64,000 bases of DNA from Pseudeuparius sepicola. Its lineage: Eukaryota; Arthropoda; Insecta; Coleoptera; Anthribidae. Location: the NCBI GenBank assembly GCA_963920635.1, contig OY987298.1, positions 52,369,949 to 52,433,948 of the forward strand, written 5' to 3'. Each line of letters opens with the position of its first letter. The first letter of the stretch is position 1. A model generated the notes under the pieces. The model saw only the letters and a program-made list of their open reading frames with translations, searched no databases and was not told where the DNA came from. Below, in pieces: positions 45,394 to 56,274 of this stretch. The translations under genes were made by a program, and so were the position numbers.

Positions 45394-45566
45394 GGTAACA
45401 CCATCTTAGTTGGTCTGGTAATATCTTACTATTTAGGTTTTTGTTACAAATTGTCTGTGGTTACATTTGATTTAGGTCCATAAGGTATTTACTCTTATAA
45501 CTATAACTAAATACAGGAAAATAAATGAACTTCGTTCTCCTGTTCACAATGCGTGAATAGAATATA

Positions 45567-46192
45567 CACTGTGTTCATTTGAAAACAGTCCACCCTTAAT
45601 ATTTTTAAAACTACGAAAAAAATCAGAAATCGCCGAGACCCGACAATTTTTGTTTGGAGGGGGAACTTCTTTGACGTACAGGTCATGTTGACAAATTCAC
45701 CCCTGTAACCCCCACCACCCCTAACTTTAAAATTTTAAATGGGAATACCCCCTTTGTAATACATCATTTTAAAGCTGATGTTATTGCGAATACAACTCAT
45801 TTTTAATTTTTGAAATCCGATGATGTTTGAAGAAGTTATGGGTAAAAAACGGTATTTTCATAGTGTAAAATAAATTACTTTTTACACTAGATTTTCAACA
45901 GCATTCACATGGGGAAATAATACACAATGATTGTGTGGCTACTTATTTTATTAAATTTTCCAAATGAGCTCCATTAGTCGCTAGACAGTAGTACAATCTG
46001 TTCATATTCCGCTCTTACTTTAACAAATATGTCGCGAGAAATACGTTGGCATTCTTCTGTTATTCTGCTCTTGAAATCCTCAATTATTCTGGGAGGGGTT
46101 TTATACACGTTTGTTTTATTTCCTCATGTCAATGCTGTTGAAAATCTAGGGCAAAAAGTAATTTAGTGGACTGTTTTCAAACGAACACAGTG
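45567..46192. mobile_element. Tc1/mariner-type element, 626 bp deletion derivative
   Basis: The ends CACTGTGTTCATTTGAAAAC and GTTTTCAAACGAACACAGTG pair over 27 of about 28 bp, with TA on both sides. A transposase C-terminus relic remains on the minus strand. Confidence 0.75.
45935..46109 (-). pseudogene. Tc1/mariner-type transposase C-terminal relic
   Basis: The minus strand reads VYKTPPRIIEDFKSRITEEC, then RDIFVKVRAEYEQIVLLS, and in another frame NGAHLENLIK. The VY-x-TPP...RI...EC...NG-x-H-x-E-x-L order is the usual tail of this transposase family and parallels the VYATPVETREQLIDRI tail at about 63860. One frameshift separates the last piece. The catalytic domain has been deleted. Confidence 0.65.
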
Positions 46193-46634
46193 TATATGCA
46201 CACGTATGTTTGAAATGATGTAATCAGGTGCCATGTCCATATATTTTATTCACGCCTCTATTGCAGACTATAATTATAAATATTTATTGACTCTTAAACT
46301 ATTTTGCATTCAAATAAGTAAAATTTTCAATAAAACTTCAATGGACCCGATTAAGAAATTCGCTTCGGCAGTCAACGTGTTAATGTAAACCGAACTAATG
46401 AAACTAAAAATGCTTTTCTGAAAACTTGCAAAAGTTAAAGTGTGTACCATATGCTGATTTGAAATCAAATTTAATTGGTCTTGTAATAAGGATGGTGCTA
46501 TAGGCACCTATTTAGCATTATCAGTATTTCCAAATCTGTTGTTAATATCCTTACTTGTGATACTCAAATGTGATATTGTCGGCTTTTTTTAGGACACTGA
46601 GAAGAAAACAAATACTTTATTTCCTCGCGCTAAC

Positions 46635-46665
46635 GTTTCGGTCTTTTATTTAAAACCTTCTTCAG
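46635..46665 (-). ncRNA. hammerhead-like motif, inverted pseudo-LTR
   Basis: Minus-strand CTGAAGA, stem starting GGTTTT and ending ACC, then GAAAC and GTTAGCGCG. Twin of the motif at 49658. Confidence 0.45.
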
Positions 46666-47091
46666 AGCTACAACCAACATAAGACAACTATTTTTATAAT
46701 AATTTAAACCACTTATAAAATGATTATAATACTATGTAATTACGTATTTTACAGACATTGATAATATTCTCACCTGGGAAAACAATTTTAAAAATCCAAA
46801 ATTGACACATAACTTGTGTACGTCATAAATAATTTTACAATACACGGTTGGACGAAGACTTGGTACATATTATCCATATTAAAATATTTTACTTTTATAA
46901 ATAGGCAATGACGGATACAAACACATTAAAAGTTGAAGCAGAAATGGAGCCAGAAATCGGTATAAGATAACAAAATCTAAAAAACTTAAAAAAGAGGTAC
47001 TTTAGGTTGTAAAGAACTGGCACGTGTGTTTTTTTCCTTGAACCAAGAAACACTACAGGGTGTCTAAGGTCTTAAAAACCTAGTCATTTGT

Positions 47092-47306
47092 TTAAATATT
47101 TATATACCTGTCTATAATATTTCGATAAACGATACTTAAGTTTTCCGTGTCTGTTTTTTTGTTTACAGTTTGGAATTTGTTTATGTAGATCATTTCAGAC
47201 AAACATCTCTTCTGGTAGTTCACTTCTCTATCCAGTATTTGTATATCATCAAAGTCAAAAATATGGTCCAAATCAAAGTGATGAGATGCTAAAGCCGTTT
47301 TTAAAT
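47092..47306 (-). pseudogene. inverted copy of the GIY-YIG tail
   Basis: This is the reverse complement of about 49020-49243 with few changes. It reads HHFDLDHIFDFDDIQILDRE and continues to the same C-terminus. The apparent start beyond 47306 lies in the pseudo-LTR and is artificial. Confidence 0.75.
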
Positions 47307-47538
47307 AAAAAGACCGAAACGTTAGCGCGAGGAAATAAAGTATTTGTTTTCTTCTCAGTGTCCTAAAAAAAGCCGACAATATCACATTTGAGTATCACAA
47401 GTAAGGATATTAACAACAAATTTGGAAGTTTACATTCGGTAATAATTTTTCAACTTGGTTCATTCAACGGACAGTAAACATGGGTTTCTACAACAACATC
47501 TGTGAAAATTATGGGATTGAAGCAGTAACACTTCAAAA

Positions 47539-48951
47539 ATGTTTTTTAAAGAAAATTATACAATTTTTGTTACGAAATCTGATAAAGGTAACATCACAGT
47601 GGTTATGAATAAAATTGACTATCATCAGAAAATGAGAGAACTTATGAGTGACAACAACACATATGAATGTTTAAAATCCAACCCTACTAACATTTTCCAA
47701 ACAAAAAACAATAATCTTGTGTCAGAATTATATGTAAACAATACCATCGACGAATCAGAAAGCAAAAGACTTAAAATTTATAATGCCATTCCACCTAGAA
47801 TATATGGCTTAATAAAAATTCATAAAAACAACAACATTAGACCAGTTGTACCATGTCAACAATCCCCCTCTTATAAAGTTGCCAAACATATTACAAATAT
47901 ATTACAAAATTTAAACACAACGTTTGAGTACTCTATAAAGAATTCGTTAGAACTTATTGACAAATTAAAATCAATCACTTTACCCCCGGATTATGTCCTA
48001 ATAAGCTTGGATGTCGTTAGTTTATTTACTAATATTCCTAGAGAGTTAGTAATTTATTGTATAGAAGAACATTGGGAATACTTATCAACACTTACAAATT
48101 ATACTCTAGAAATGTTAATCAAGGTAATAAATTTTTTGTTCGATAGTAGCTATTTTAAATACGAAGAAACATATTATAAACAAAAGGATGGTACAGCAAT
48201 GGGAAATCCAGCTAGCCCCATTCTAGCCAACATAGTCATGGAAGAAATTATTAGATATGTAGTGACGATAGTACCTTTTGAAATCCCCTTTATATTCATT
48301 TACGTCGATGACACAATTTTATCTATACCAAAATCAGAAACGAATAACATACTAGGATATTTTAATTCAGCACATCCAAAAATACAGTGCACTCTTGATA
48401 TCGAAAATGAAAATAAAATAGCTTTCTTAGATGTATATTTAATTACTACAGAAAATCAAAATTTAATATCAAATTACTACGAAAAATCAATCAATTCAGG
48501 AAGACTGTTAAATTATAACTCACTACATCCCTTCAATCAAAAAACAGCTATATTAGATGCTATGAAAAATAAAATAATCAAATTAAGCCATCAGACATTT
48601 CATCAAGAAAATATGAGGAAGTTTAAAAGTAAACTTAGTCAAAATGGGTATCCACTAGCAATATGTAACCATATAATAAATAATGTAGGGAGAGATGATG
48701 TTGATTTTAAAAGGACACAAAATAGTACTAACAATACAAAATACCTAAAAATTCCATACGTAAAAGGATTATCCGAACATATAAAAAAGAAATTAGAAAC
48801 TGACAATATGAGAGTGGTATACTGTTTTGAAAAAGTCATAGGAAATATGTTCAATCTAATGAAGTCTAAGATCAACAAAGATATGATTAACAATGTTGTT
48901 TATAAGTTGAAATGCCAGAATTGTGAAAAAAATGTATGTTGGACAAACTAA
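47539..48951 (+). pseudogene. Penelope-like reverse transcriptase
   Basis: A 470-codon frame contains the N-terminal VTKSDKGNITVVMNKIDY segment, IPPRIYGLIKIHK, then RT motif A in LISLDVVSLFTNIP, GTAMGNPASPILAN, and motif C in YVDDTIL. These are the canonical Penelope RT motifs, with catalytic Asp residues intact. The 5' end is uncertain: upstream, another frame (MGFYNNICENYGIEAVTLQK) meets this one at a T6 run near 47540, so the true N-terminus may be longer. At the 3' end an A7 run shifts the frame before the GIY-YIG motif. Apart from these breaks the copy looks young. Confidence 0.85.
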
Positions 48952-49243
48952 ACAATATATTAAAAACAGAATAAAACAACATAGAGACTACTGCAAAGAA
49001 ATTCACAAAACAAAAAGAGAAAAAACAGCTTTAGCATCTCATCACTTTCATTTGGACCATATTTTTGACTTTGATGATATACAAATACTGGATAGAGAAG
49101 TGAACTACCAGAAGAGATGTTTGTCTGAAATGATCTACATAAACAAATTCCAAACTGTAAACAAAAAAACAGACACGGAAAACTTAAGTATCGTTTATCG
49201 AAATATTATAGACAGGTATATAAATATTTATACAAATGACTAG
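48923..49243 (+). pseudogene. Penelope-like GIY-YIG endonuclease domain
   Basis: The frame reads KKMYVGQTKQYIKNRIKQHR, with the YVGQT core and the conserved Arg, then a long tail ending YINIYTND. The preceding frame supplies YKLKCQNCEK, so the KxxCxxC and YVGQT halves of one domain are split at an A7 run near 48929-48935. The endonuclease nicks target DNA for retrotransposition of the upstream RT. Confidence 0.8.
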
Positions 49244-49657
49244 GTTTTTAAGACCTTAGACACCCTGTAGTGTTTCTTGGTTCAAGGCAAAAAACACACG
49301 TGCCAGTTCTTTACAACCTAAGGTACCTCTTTTTTAAGTTTTTTAGATTTTGTTATCTTATACCGATTTCTGGCTCCATTTCTGCTTCAACTTTTAATGT
49401 GTTTGTATCCGTCATTGCCTATTTATAAAAGTAAAATATTTTAATATGGATAATATGTACCAAGTCTTCGTCCAACCGTGTATTGTAAAATTATTTATGA
49501 CGTACACAAGTTATGTGTCAATTTTGGATTTTTAAAATTGTTTTCCCAGGTGAGAATATTATCAATGTCTGTAAAATACGTAATTACATAGTATTATAGT
49601 CATTTTATAAGTGGTTTAAATTATTATAAAAATAGTTGTCTTATGTTGGTTGTAGCT

Positions 49658-49700
49658 CTGAAGAAGGTTTTAAATAAAAGACCGAAACGTTAGCGCGAGG
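49658..49700 (+). ncRNA. hammerhead-like motif, 3' pseudo-LTR
   Basis: CTGAAGA at 49658-49664, stem II GGT...ACC with additional T-A pairs, GAAAC at 49684-49688, then GTTAGCGCG. Matches the core layout published for Penelope-like elements; stem I not established. Confidence 0.45.
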
Positions 49701-49767
49701 AAATAAAGTATTTGTTTTCTTCTCAGTGTCCTAAAAAAAGCCGACAATATCACATTTGATTATCAGT

Positions 49768-49925
49768 ATTGTTACCTCCCTGAAGAACTGAAAAAAGTGA
49801 TAGATCCCGTAATTGAGAGAAAGGAGAAAGGAATATTTTGGTCACCTGGGAAACCTTTTGATATCCATTTTAGGGGATGATAGAAAACACATTCCAGACT
49901 TAGCTTTAAGAACAATTTCAAAATG
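49768..49925 (+). pseudogene. coding-like remnant, unidentified
   Basis: One frame reads YLPEELKKVIDPVIERKEKG, then IFWSPGKPFDIHF; after a one-base shift it continues LGDDRKHIPDLALRTISK. The composition and the continuous sense across the shift look like real protein, and the DDRKHIPDLALR part seems familiar from insect repeat-associated proteins, but I cannot name the family. It directly follows the Penelope element, which may have inserted into it. Confidence 0.35.
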
Positions 49926-50317
49926 AAGATAATAACGGCAAAAAACAACTATGTCAGAATATTTAGAGGTTAGAATTTTGATTGTCAAGATTATGTATAC
50001 TTGACTGACAAAATGTTGTTATAAACCAGATTTATTTAGGTTTGGACAACTTACAAGTTGGTTTTAGGCAAAATTTCGAGAATGTGTTGGTCAAAGTAGG
50101 CCTTGATTTTTATAGTAGAAATCTATCAACTTGTCACAGAACACAGTTTTTTGAGACCTATAATCTAAAAAAATGTTCATCAAAATCGGAGCAAAAATAA
50201 CAATTTTGCAGAGGTGTCTCCAATCAAGAATATTGATTTTTTTTGGAAATGGCCTAGAGAAAAATACCTTGTAGATTTTTGTATTGGATCTTTGCACACC
50301 AACACTTTGAGCCGCCC

Positions 50318-50450
50318 TGTTGACCATTCAACTATTTTGAGGGGATTCCATGGCACCCTTGACTTGCCAGATGCCTTTGAAATTCCCATTTTGCTCAAAT
50401 TTGGCACCTTGCAAAATGGAACTCCCTGTATATTTTTTATTCAAATTTAG
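50318..50450 (-). repeat. dispersed repeat, copy 2
   Basis: Reverse-complement match to 10785-10930, ending TATACAGGGAGTT on the minus strand. Open frames on both strands are considered incidental. Confidence 0.55.
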
Positions 50451-50791
50451 TATATGGGGGTTCTTGGGTGTCCTGATTAACGCTGTGGTGTCAGATTTTA
50501 AATAAAAAAATAGCTAAATGATTTTCGTCTTTTTTTTACTAGAAAAAAAATCGTAGGCCTTGAAAATTGAGATTAACACCACGATACACTTACCCACGGT
50601 GTCACTAACGAATCCGAAAACAAGGCAACTCTGCGCATCTACGTCAGTTGCGAATCACGAATTCTAAATAATGCAGCGGCTGAAGTTGTGTTTTACGATT
50701 TTTTATAGTTTACAGTTTAATGTGTCAAGAAAAAGTGTAAACAACTGACTGATCGTCAGTCCAGCTCGACAGTGCTTCGAAATAGGCCAAA

Positions 50792-50815
50792 AATGACGGG
50801 ATGTGCAGTCAGCTT
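50792..50815 (+). pseudogene. THAP start, cut after seven codons
   Basis: MTGCAVS matches the start of the THAP frame at 40034 (MPGCAVS), then the sequence switches abruptly to unrelated DNA at about 50812. Only the DNA similarity to copy 1 makes this recognisable. Confidence 0.5.
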
Positions 50816-51969
50816 TGTTACGTTTAAATTTCGGCTTCGGTAGTGCCACCTTTCCAACTATTTTTGCAGTACATTTTGGAGCCCCCGATTGGTATCATTA
50901 TCTTCATGTTTAAATGCCGACGTTCCTGGCTGTGGTTTTTAGATGGCGCTCTCACCTCGGTTTCGAATAAATTAGTTTTTTTCGACAAAAAAAATATCGA
51001 GGCATCATTTCCCAGGCAATTAATTGATTTCTTTGTTCGGGTGTGGTTTGGTTTGGCAATTTCGGGAATTTCCTATTCTTGGCAGTGGGTTTTGAATTAC
51101 GAGTGTTGTCTTACTCGTCCCGTGATTTTCGGGGACCATCTCCTACCAAGTGCCAGAAGTCCAGGGAATAAGTTTTGGGGATAGTTTGTTGCCCGGTGCC
51201 CCGTGGATTTCTATCCGCTGTTGCGGGATTATTGGCCGATACCATTCTACTATTCAACACTAAGAATCACCACCTTTCGTTTTCCATCCATCAAAGGGAA
51301 ATAACTTGCTTTGGTAAGTTTGCATAGCTCCTTATTAATACATCGACTATTTTTCTTATAGCGGTTTTTCTTTGTATTGTAGTGCCCGGTTTAAATCGAC
51401 TATAAGTGGCCAACTTTTTGCATATTTTGCCATCTTCGCTTCGACGTATCCGCTGGAAAAAAAAACCCTTGCTTGAGGTAAGATTTGATTTTTTTTTAAT
51501 TCCTTGTGTCTATTTATTTGTTATATGTAGGTATAGCTATAATATTATTCTAGGGTTTTTTTCTTGGGGTTATCAAATCGTGGTCGCCGACTGTCGTGCG
51601 CTCTCTGGTTGCCACTCACCCATAGGCGTGCGGATGCCTGTTTCCTGCTGTTTGCTGGTGCTGGGAGGTGTTGGTGCTGCTGCTGAGCCTCACGTTTGGG
51701 GCACGGCGTCGGTGTTGGGAGGCTGCCATTCTGTTTAAGCTGCACGGACACAGCTAAGTTGCATGTTTTTTTTAATCTTCACTTTTGATTTACTGAACTG
51801 GTGCTTTAGACTATTTAAGTATTTGATATATTGTTATGTGCTTATGCCTTTTTTTGAAGCATTTAAAGCTAATTTAAATTAATTTCAACCAAATATTTTG
51901 GATTTATGTACAGATTTTTGCATGCGTAGGCATATTATTTACAATTTTTTTTGCTTGGCTTTTACCTTG
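50813..51969 (+). other. foreign filler inside P-like copy 2
   Basis: About 1.15 kb not shared with copy 1. It is GC-richer towards the end and holds a 113-codon open frame (50843-51184) of no known domain. Possible splice donors and acceptors occur (GAGGTAAGA near 51477, TATGTAG near 51528). It may be captured host or transposon sequence, or simply the part lost in copy 1. Confidence 0.4.
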
Positions 51970-52298
51970 CTTACAAAATAATAGCTTATCAAATTAAATG
52001 TGTTTTTTTATCAACAGAACATTTATCTAGTAATAAATTCTACATATTTTTAACATTTATTTAAAAGAAATAAGCAAAAACCCATATAAAAGTATCTATT
52101 ACTGTGTAAAACATATAGAGCAATTTAAATTCTGATTCGCAACTGACGTCACAAGATGCGCAATGACATACCGTGGGTAAGTATATCGTGATTAAGACCT
52201 GAAACTTCGCGTCAAAATAGTTTTTTTTAGAAAAAACAGACTAATTTCGGATAAAAAAATAAAAATTTTACAGAGGCGTCTCATACATACTAAAAAGG

Positions 52299-52316
52299 AG
52301 GCATATCCTCCTTGAA
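52299..52316. repeat. short palindrome
   Basis: AAGGAGG, four bases, CCTCCTT: a small hairpin between repeats. Confidence 0.4.
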
Positions 52317-52600
52317 TATAAAAAAGAAGGGTAATTCACTACGATTGCACATACAGTCTGAATGTCACAATAGTCCGTATGTTAACGGTCTAGTATCTAG
52401 TCCATATCAGTGATCCTCAATAGCTTAATTATAGTGACACCCTTTTTGCGCCCATAAAATAAAAAAAAATCCCACAAAAAATATGAACATCTTCAAAAGC
52501 TATTACCGTGGATTCAAAAAACCTTCCATGATTTTTACCAGAATATGCCGCATGGTGAAGATCTCATTAATATCTTAATAAAAGTGTACAAAAATATATA

Positions 52601-52836
52601 CCGTACTTTCACCGTTTTAGTAGACATAGGGGAATAGGCCGCGCGTCGCCGGGCGTCCAACTAGGTTTGTCAGTCGTTGGCGGGGGGAGTACACAGTAGT
52701 CCCGCACCGCTTATCAGTCGAGCTTTGCGAGCAAAAAACACGCCCCGCTCCCCGCCAACGACTGACGAACTTAGCCGAATATACGGCGGCGCGCCGCCCA
52801 GCCATGGCTATGTCTACTAAAACGGTGAAAGTACGG
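52601..52836. mobile_element. 236-bp foldback MITE flanked by TATA
   Basis: CCGTACTTTCACCGTTTTAG and CTAAAACGGTGAAAGTACGG are exact inverted ends, continuing through GTAGACATAG. Inner GTTTGTCAGTCGTTGGCGGG also pairs. TATA lies on both sides, so a TA or TATA target is likely. Confidence 0.8.
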
Positions 52837-53194
52837 TATAGTAAAGACCAGAACTAAGTGTTTTTTTTAAATAAAAATCTTATTTTGATACTTAACTTTT
52901 ATTTGCCTTTTGTTGATGTTTGGGTTTTTTGGACTTAATATTATGTCAAGTCCAATTTTGATTTGTTTCCCCAAAGCCAAAGTATGTTGTCGCTTTGCAG
53001 AAAAAACTCTACATTTTTTTTTTCGAACAACTTCTAAACATTCCATAAAGTCGATGCGAATAACCTTGGGTTTAAAATTTAAACTTCTTACAATTTAAGT
53101 GGTTCAAGTTATGCACAAAAATACAGGAAAATATATTTTAAACTCAATTATCTCAAAACTAAGTTTTTGGATTGATATAGTTTGGCTCTGAGGT

Positions 53195-53325
53195 ACAGAT
53201 ATGAAATGCCATACATACGGTTTGTGCTATTTAGACCGTATAGATACAGCCTAGACCATATACATACGGTCTATTTTCATATACGGGCACATACGGTCTG
53301 TTTTCACATACGGGCTGCATCATAT
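53195..53325. repeat. short degenerate tandem repeat
   Basis: CATACGGTCTATTTTCATATACGGG and close variants recur two to three times, preceded by inverted forms such as GACCGTAT. Confidence 0.5.
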
Positions 53326-53332
53326 ACAGTGT

Positions 53333-54380
53333 GTCCCACTTAAGGACTGACCACCCGTGTAAAATTTTTATTTATAGCTCGATTTTCATAAACTTTTTTT
53401 TGTTGGATAGAGCTTCAAAAATGGCATTAAATGCATAATTCATGTGTCTCGTGCGTTAAGTTCATGGCTCACTGAGACGGTGTTTTAGTGCTGAAATTTC
53501 GAGAAGTACTATTAGGGATTTTTTTAAAGGGAAATTAATACCGGATTCTTATTTAGCCTTGTTCGAAACCCAAATGTGCCAATTTGCATTATCAGGCTTT
53601 ACTTTTCCTTTTAAATTTTTTTGAACATCCTATAGAGCTACGGTAATGCAAATTGGTACGTTTGGGTTTCCAACACCGCCAAATAAGAATCCAGCATTAA
53701 TTTTCCTATAAAAGATACCCTAATAGTACTTCTCGAAATTTCACCTGAATTATGCATTTATTGCGATTTTTGAAGCTCTATCAAACAAAAAAAATTATGA
53801 AAATCGAGCTATAAATAAAAATTTTACAGGGGTGATCAGTCCTTAAATGGGGCACTAAAATTTTGAAACACCCTGTAGAGCTGCGGTAATGCAAATTGGT
53901 CCGTTTGGGTTTCGAACAACGCTGAATAAGAATCCGGTATTAATTTTCCTTTAAAAAAATCCCTAATAGTACTTCTCGAAATTTCAGCATTAAAACAACG
54001 TCTCAGTGGGCCATGAACTTAACGCACGAGGCACCTGAATTATGCATTTAATCCCATTTGTGAAGCTCTATCCAACAAAAAAAGTTTATGAAAATCGAGC
54101 TATAAATAAAAAGTTTACAGGGGTGATCAGTCCTAAGTGGAGCACTAAAAATTTTGAAATACCCTGTAGAGCTACGGTAATGCAAATTGGTATGTTTGGT
54201 TTCGAACAACTCTGAATAAGAATCCGGTATTAATTTTCCTCTAAAAAAATCCCTAATAGTACTTCTCGAAATTTCAGCACTAAAACATCGTCTCAGTGGG
54301 CCATGGAATTAACGCAGGAGGCACCTGAATTATGCATTTAATCCCATTTGTGAAGCTCTATCCAACAAAAACCAAAAAAT
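53333..54380. repeat. compound repeat: one inverted and three direct copies
   Basis: A unit of about 290 bp containing GCTACGGTAATGCAAATTGG, AGTACTTCTCGAAATTTC and GAAAATCGAGCTATAAATAA occurs once inverted (53333-53630) and three times direct, starting near 53634, 53877 and 54170. The first direct copy lacks about 50 bp. The outer left end is CAGTGTGTCCCACTTAAGG. Confidence 0.7.
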
Positions 54381-54381
54381 T

Positions 54382-54868
54382 AAAAAAACCTAAAATTGAG
54401 CAAAACTATTAATAGCCGTGGAATGTTTATTTTAAGAGACAGAGGAAAACTTTTATATTGAAAATTGATGGCACTGAGAAGCTTTATCCATCCACGTAGT
54501 TAGATAGTCTCAGCAAATTACACAGGGTCTTCGGCTCTCTTGAAGCTATAAGCGATTTTCTCGCTTATTTTAGGCCGCACAGAAAATACGTAAGAAAAAA
54601 TATGGCAATTTTGGTCAGCGAGGCGACTTTAAAAAAGGAATGGGCCTCCATGCCCAACTTTTCGCTCTGTACTAAGAAAACTTAGAATCGACAAAAATTT
54701 TCATGGTCTCAAGAGAGCCGAAGAGCCTGTGTAATTTGCTGAAACTATCTGACTACGTGGATGGATAAAGCTTCTTAGTGCCTTCAATTTTCAATATAAA
54801 AGTTTTCCTCTGTCTCTTAAAATAAACATTCCACAATATAAATAAACATTGCTCAATTTGAGGTTTTT
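54382..54868. mobile_element. foldback element with arms of about 160 bp
   Basis: Arms 54382-54545 and 54705-54868 pair, sharing AGACAGAGGAAAACTTTTAT and TATCCATCCACGTAGT. Non-coding. Confidence 0.65.
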
Positions 54869-55018
54869 TTAATATTGCGCGACAAGTTGGCCATAGATGC
54901 CGATTTCTTTTGCAGCACCACTTAGCTGTCCAAAATTGCAACACTTTTGTTTCTTTCGCTTTTTTTGCAGGGCGCAAAATAAGCGACAAAATCGCGATGG
55001 TAGACCTAAAAAAATCAT

Positions 55019-55073
<55 letters not shown>
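55019..55073. repeat. (TA)n microsatellite
   Basis: About 52 bases of alternating T and A. The isoleucine-tyrosine-rich open frames across it are artefacts. Confidence 0.95.
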
Positions 55074-55077
<4 letters not shown>

Positions 55078-55247
55078 TTATATATTATATGAGACAGGGT
55101 GATTCACCAGCAATGGGAAATCCCGAAACTGGGGATAGGGGAGACCAAAATATGGCAATTGAGCCCAACATTGCTTAGACAAATGTTGTTTGTTTGAGAT
55201 ACAGTGCATTCAAGTTCTTCTAAAAATGTTAATTTCTACGTATCTCA

Positions 55248-56266
55248 CAGAGCTGGGCAGTAATGATTACATGTCGTAATCATTACTGTAATTAATTACT
55301 TTTTTCGAAAAGGAATTGTAATTGAATTACATTATTCAAAAATGTAATGGTAATGGGTAATTTAGTATTGCAACCCTAAGTAATTGGTGCATTACTTTTG
55401 AAAAGGAATCATTACAACAATTTCTTTACTTCATTCCTAATTACAGTAATCATTACAAAAAGGAATTACATTACTTTTAAAGTAATCATTACTTTCTGTA
55501 CCTACTGATTCCTTTATGGTTTCTAAAATTCCGGTTGCGAAGACCAAAAATATTGAGACAGAATGAAATAGGAGGAACTCCCTTAGTGATATCTTTTCGA
55601 AAAACTTGTTTACTTAAAAGGTAATGTTTATGGGGATTAAAAAGTACTTTTTTAGTCACTGAACTACTATAGTGCGTTCAAATCCCAGGCGAACTAAATG
55701 TAAACACAATCACGCGCTGTTCACGTGATTGACAGAAAGTGGCATGTCCAGAATATTTGCTTAAAATTTGTCACACGTCACAACAAGTAAGAACCGTGCT
55801 TTTCATCTGTAAACGATTATCACGCGTCTGCCAGTTTTTGCTTTAGTTCGCCTTGGATTTGAACCACATACCTGTATAGGTATGTGATTTGAACGCATTT
55901 TAGTAGGTATTAGTATCACTATTACATATATTTGTTTACTTTTTTACTGAGATTAGTGAGATTTTAAATTCCTATGTTTTTGAGATAAGAATTATTATTT
56001 TGTTATTAGCTGTTTTTGTTTTGCGCATTTAAATAAATATTTTAAAACACATATTGTGTACCTATTTAGTTTTTATTTTTATTTACCAATAATAAAATGT
56101 AATTAAGAAAGGAATTAGAAATTCCTTTTTCTGCAAACAAAAGTAATGTGTAATCTAATTACATTTTTCTTAAAAGGAATTATTCCTTTTGTAATTTCAT
56201 TACATTTTTCTCAAATGTAATGGGTAATGTAATGATTACTTTAAAAAGTAATTTGGCCCAGCTCTG
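55248..56266. mobile_element. hAT-like element, about 1 kb
   Basis: The ends CAGAGCTGGGC and GCCCAGCTCTG are inverted copies. The octamer CTCACAGA is directly repeated at 55244-55251 and 56267-56274, the left copy overlapping the CAGA of the terminus. The subterminal parts are packed with TAATGATTAC/GTAATCATTA words on both strands. No transposase recognised. Confidence 0.65.
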
Positions 56267-56274
56267 CTCACAGA

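Larger units (their letters stand above)
46528..49760 (+). mobile_element. Penelope-like retroelement with complex pseudo-LTR layout
   Basis: The body (about 47395-49760) encodes reverse transcriptase and GIY-YIG and ends in a pseudo-LTR. A partial direct pseudo-LTR lies at 47307-47395. Before it, 46528-47306 is an inverted copy of the 3' end: GIY-YIG tail, 3' UTR, pseudo-LTR and some body start. Such mixed direct and inverted repeats are characteristic of Penelope elements. Confidence 0.85.
50580..52190 (+). mobile_element. P-like element, copy 2, 1.6 kb with filler
   Basis: The ends CACGATACACTTACCCACGG and CCGTGGGTAAGTATATCGTG are inverted copies with one mismatch. Subterminal ACGTCAGTTGCGAATCA also recurs inverted. 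Flanks ATTAACAC (50572-50579) and ATTAAGAC (52191-52198) form an 8-bp duplication with one mismatch, as expected for the P superfamily. The first and last 230 bp match copy 1; the middle does not. Confidence 0.75.

Noticed and set aside
50843..51184. 113-codon open frame as a captured gene
   Set aside because: No recognisable domain and no stop-free extension; reported only as filler of unknown origin.
54897..55178. Isoleucine-tyrosine-rich frame
   Set aside because: Translation of the (TA)n microsatellite.
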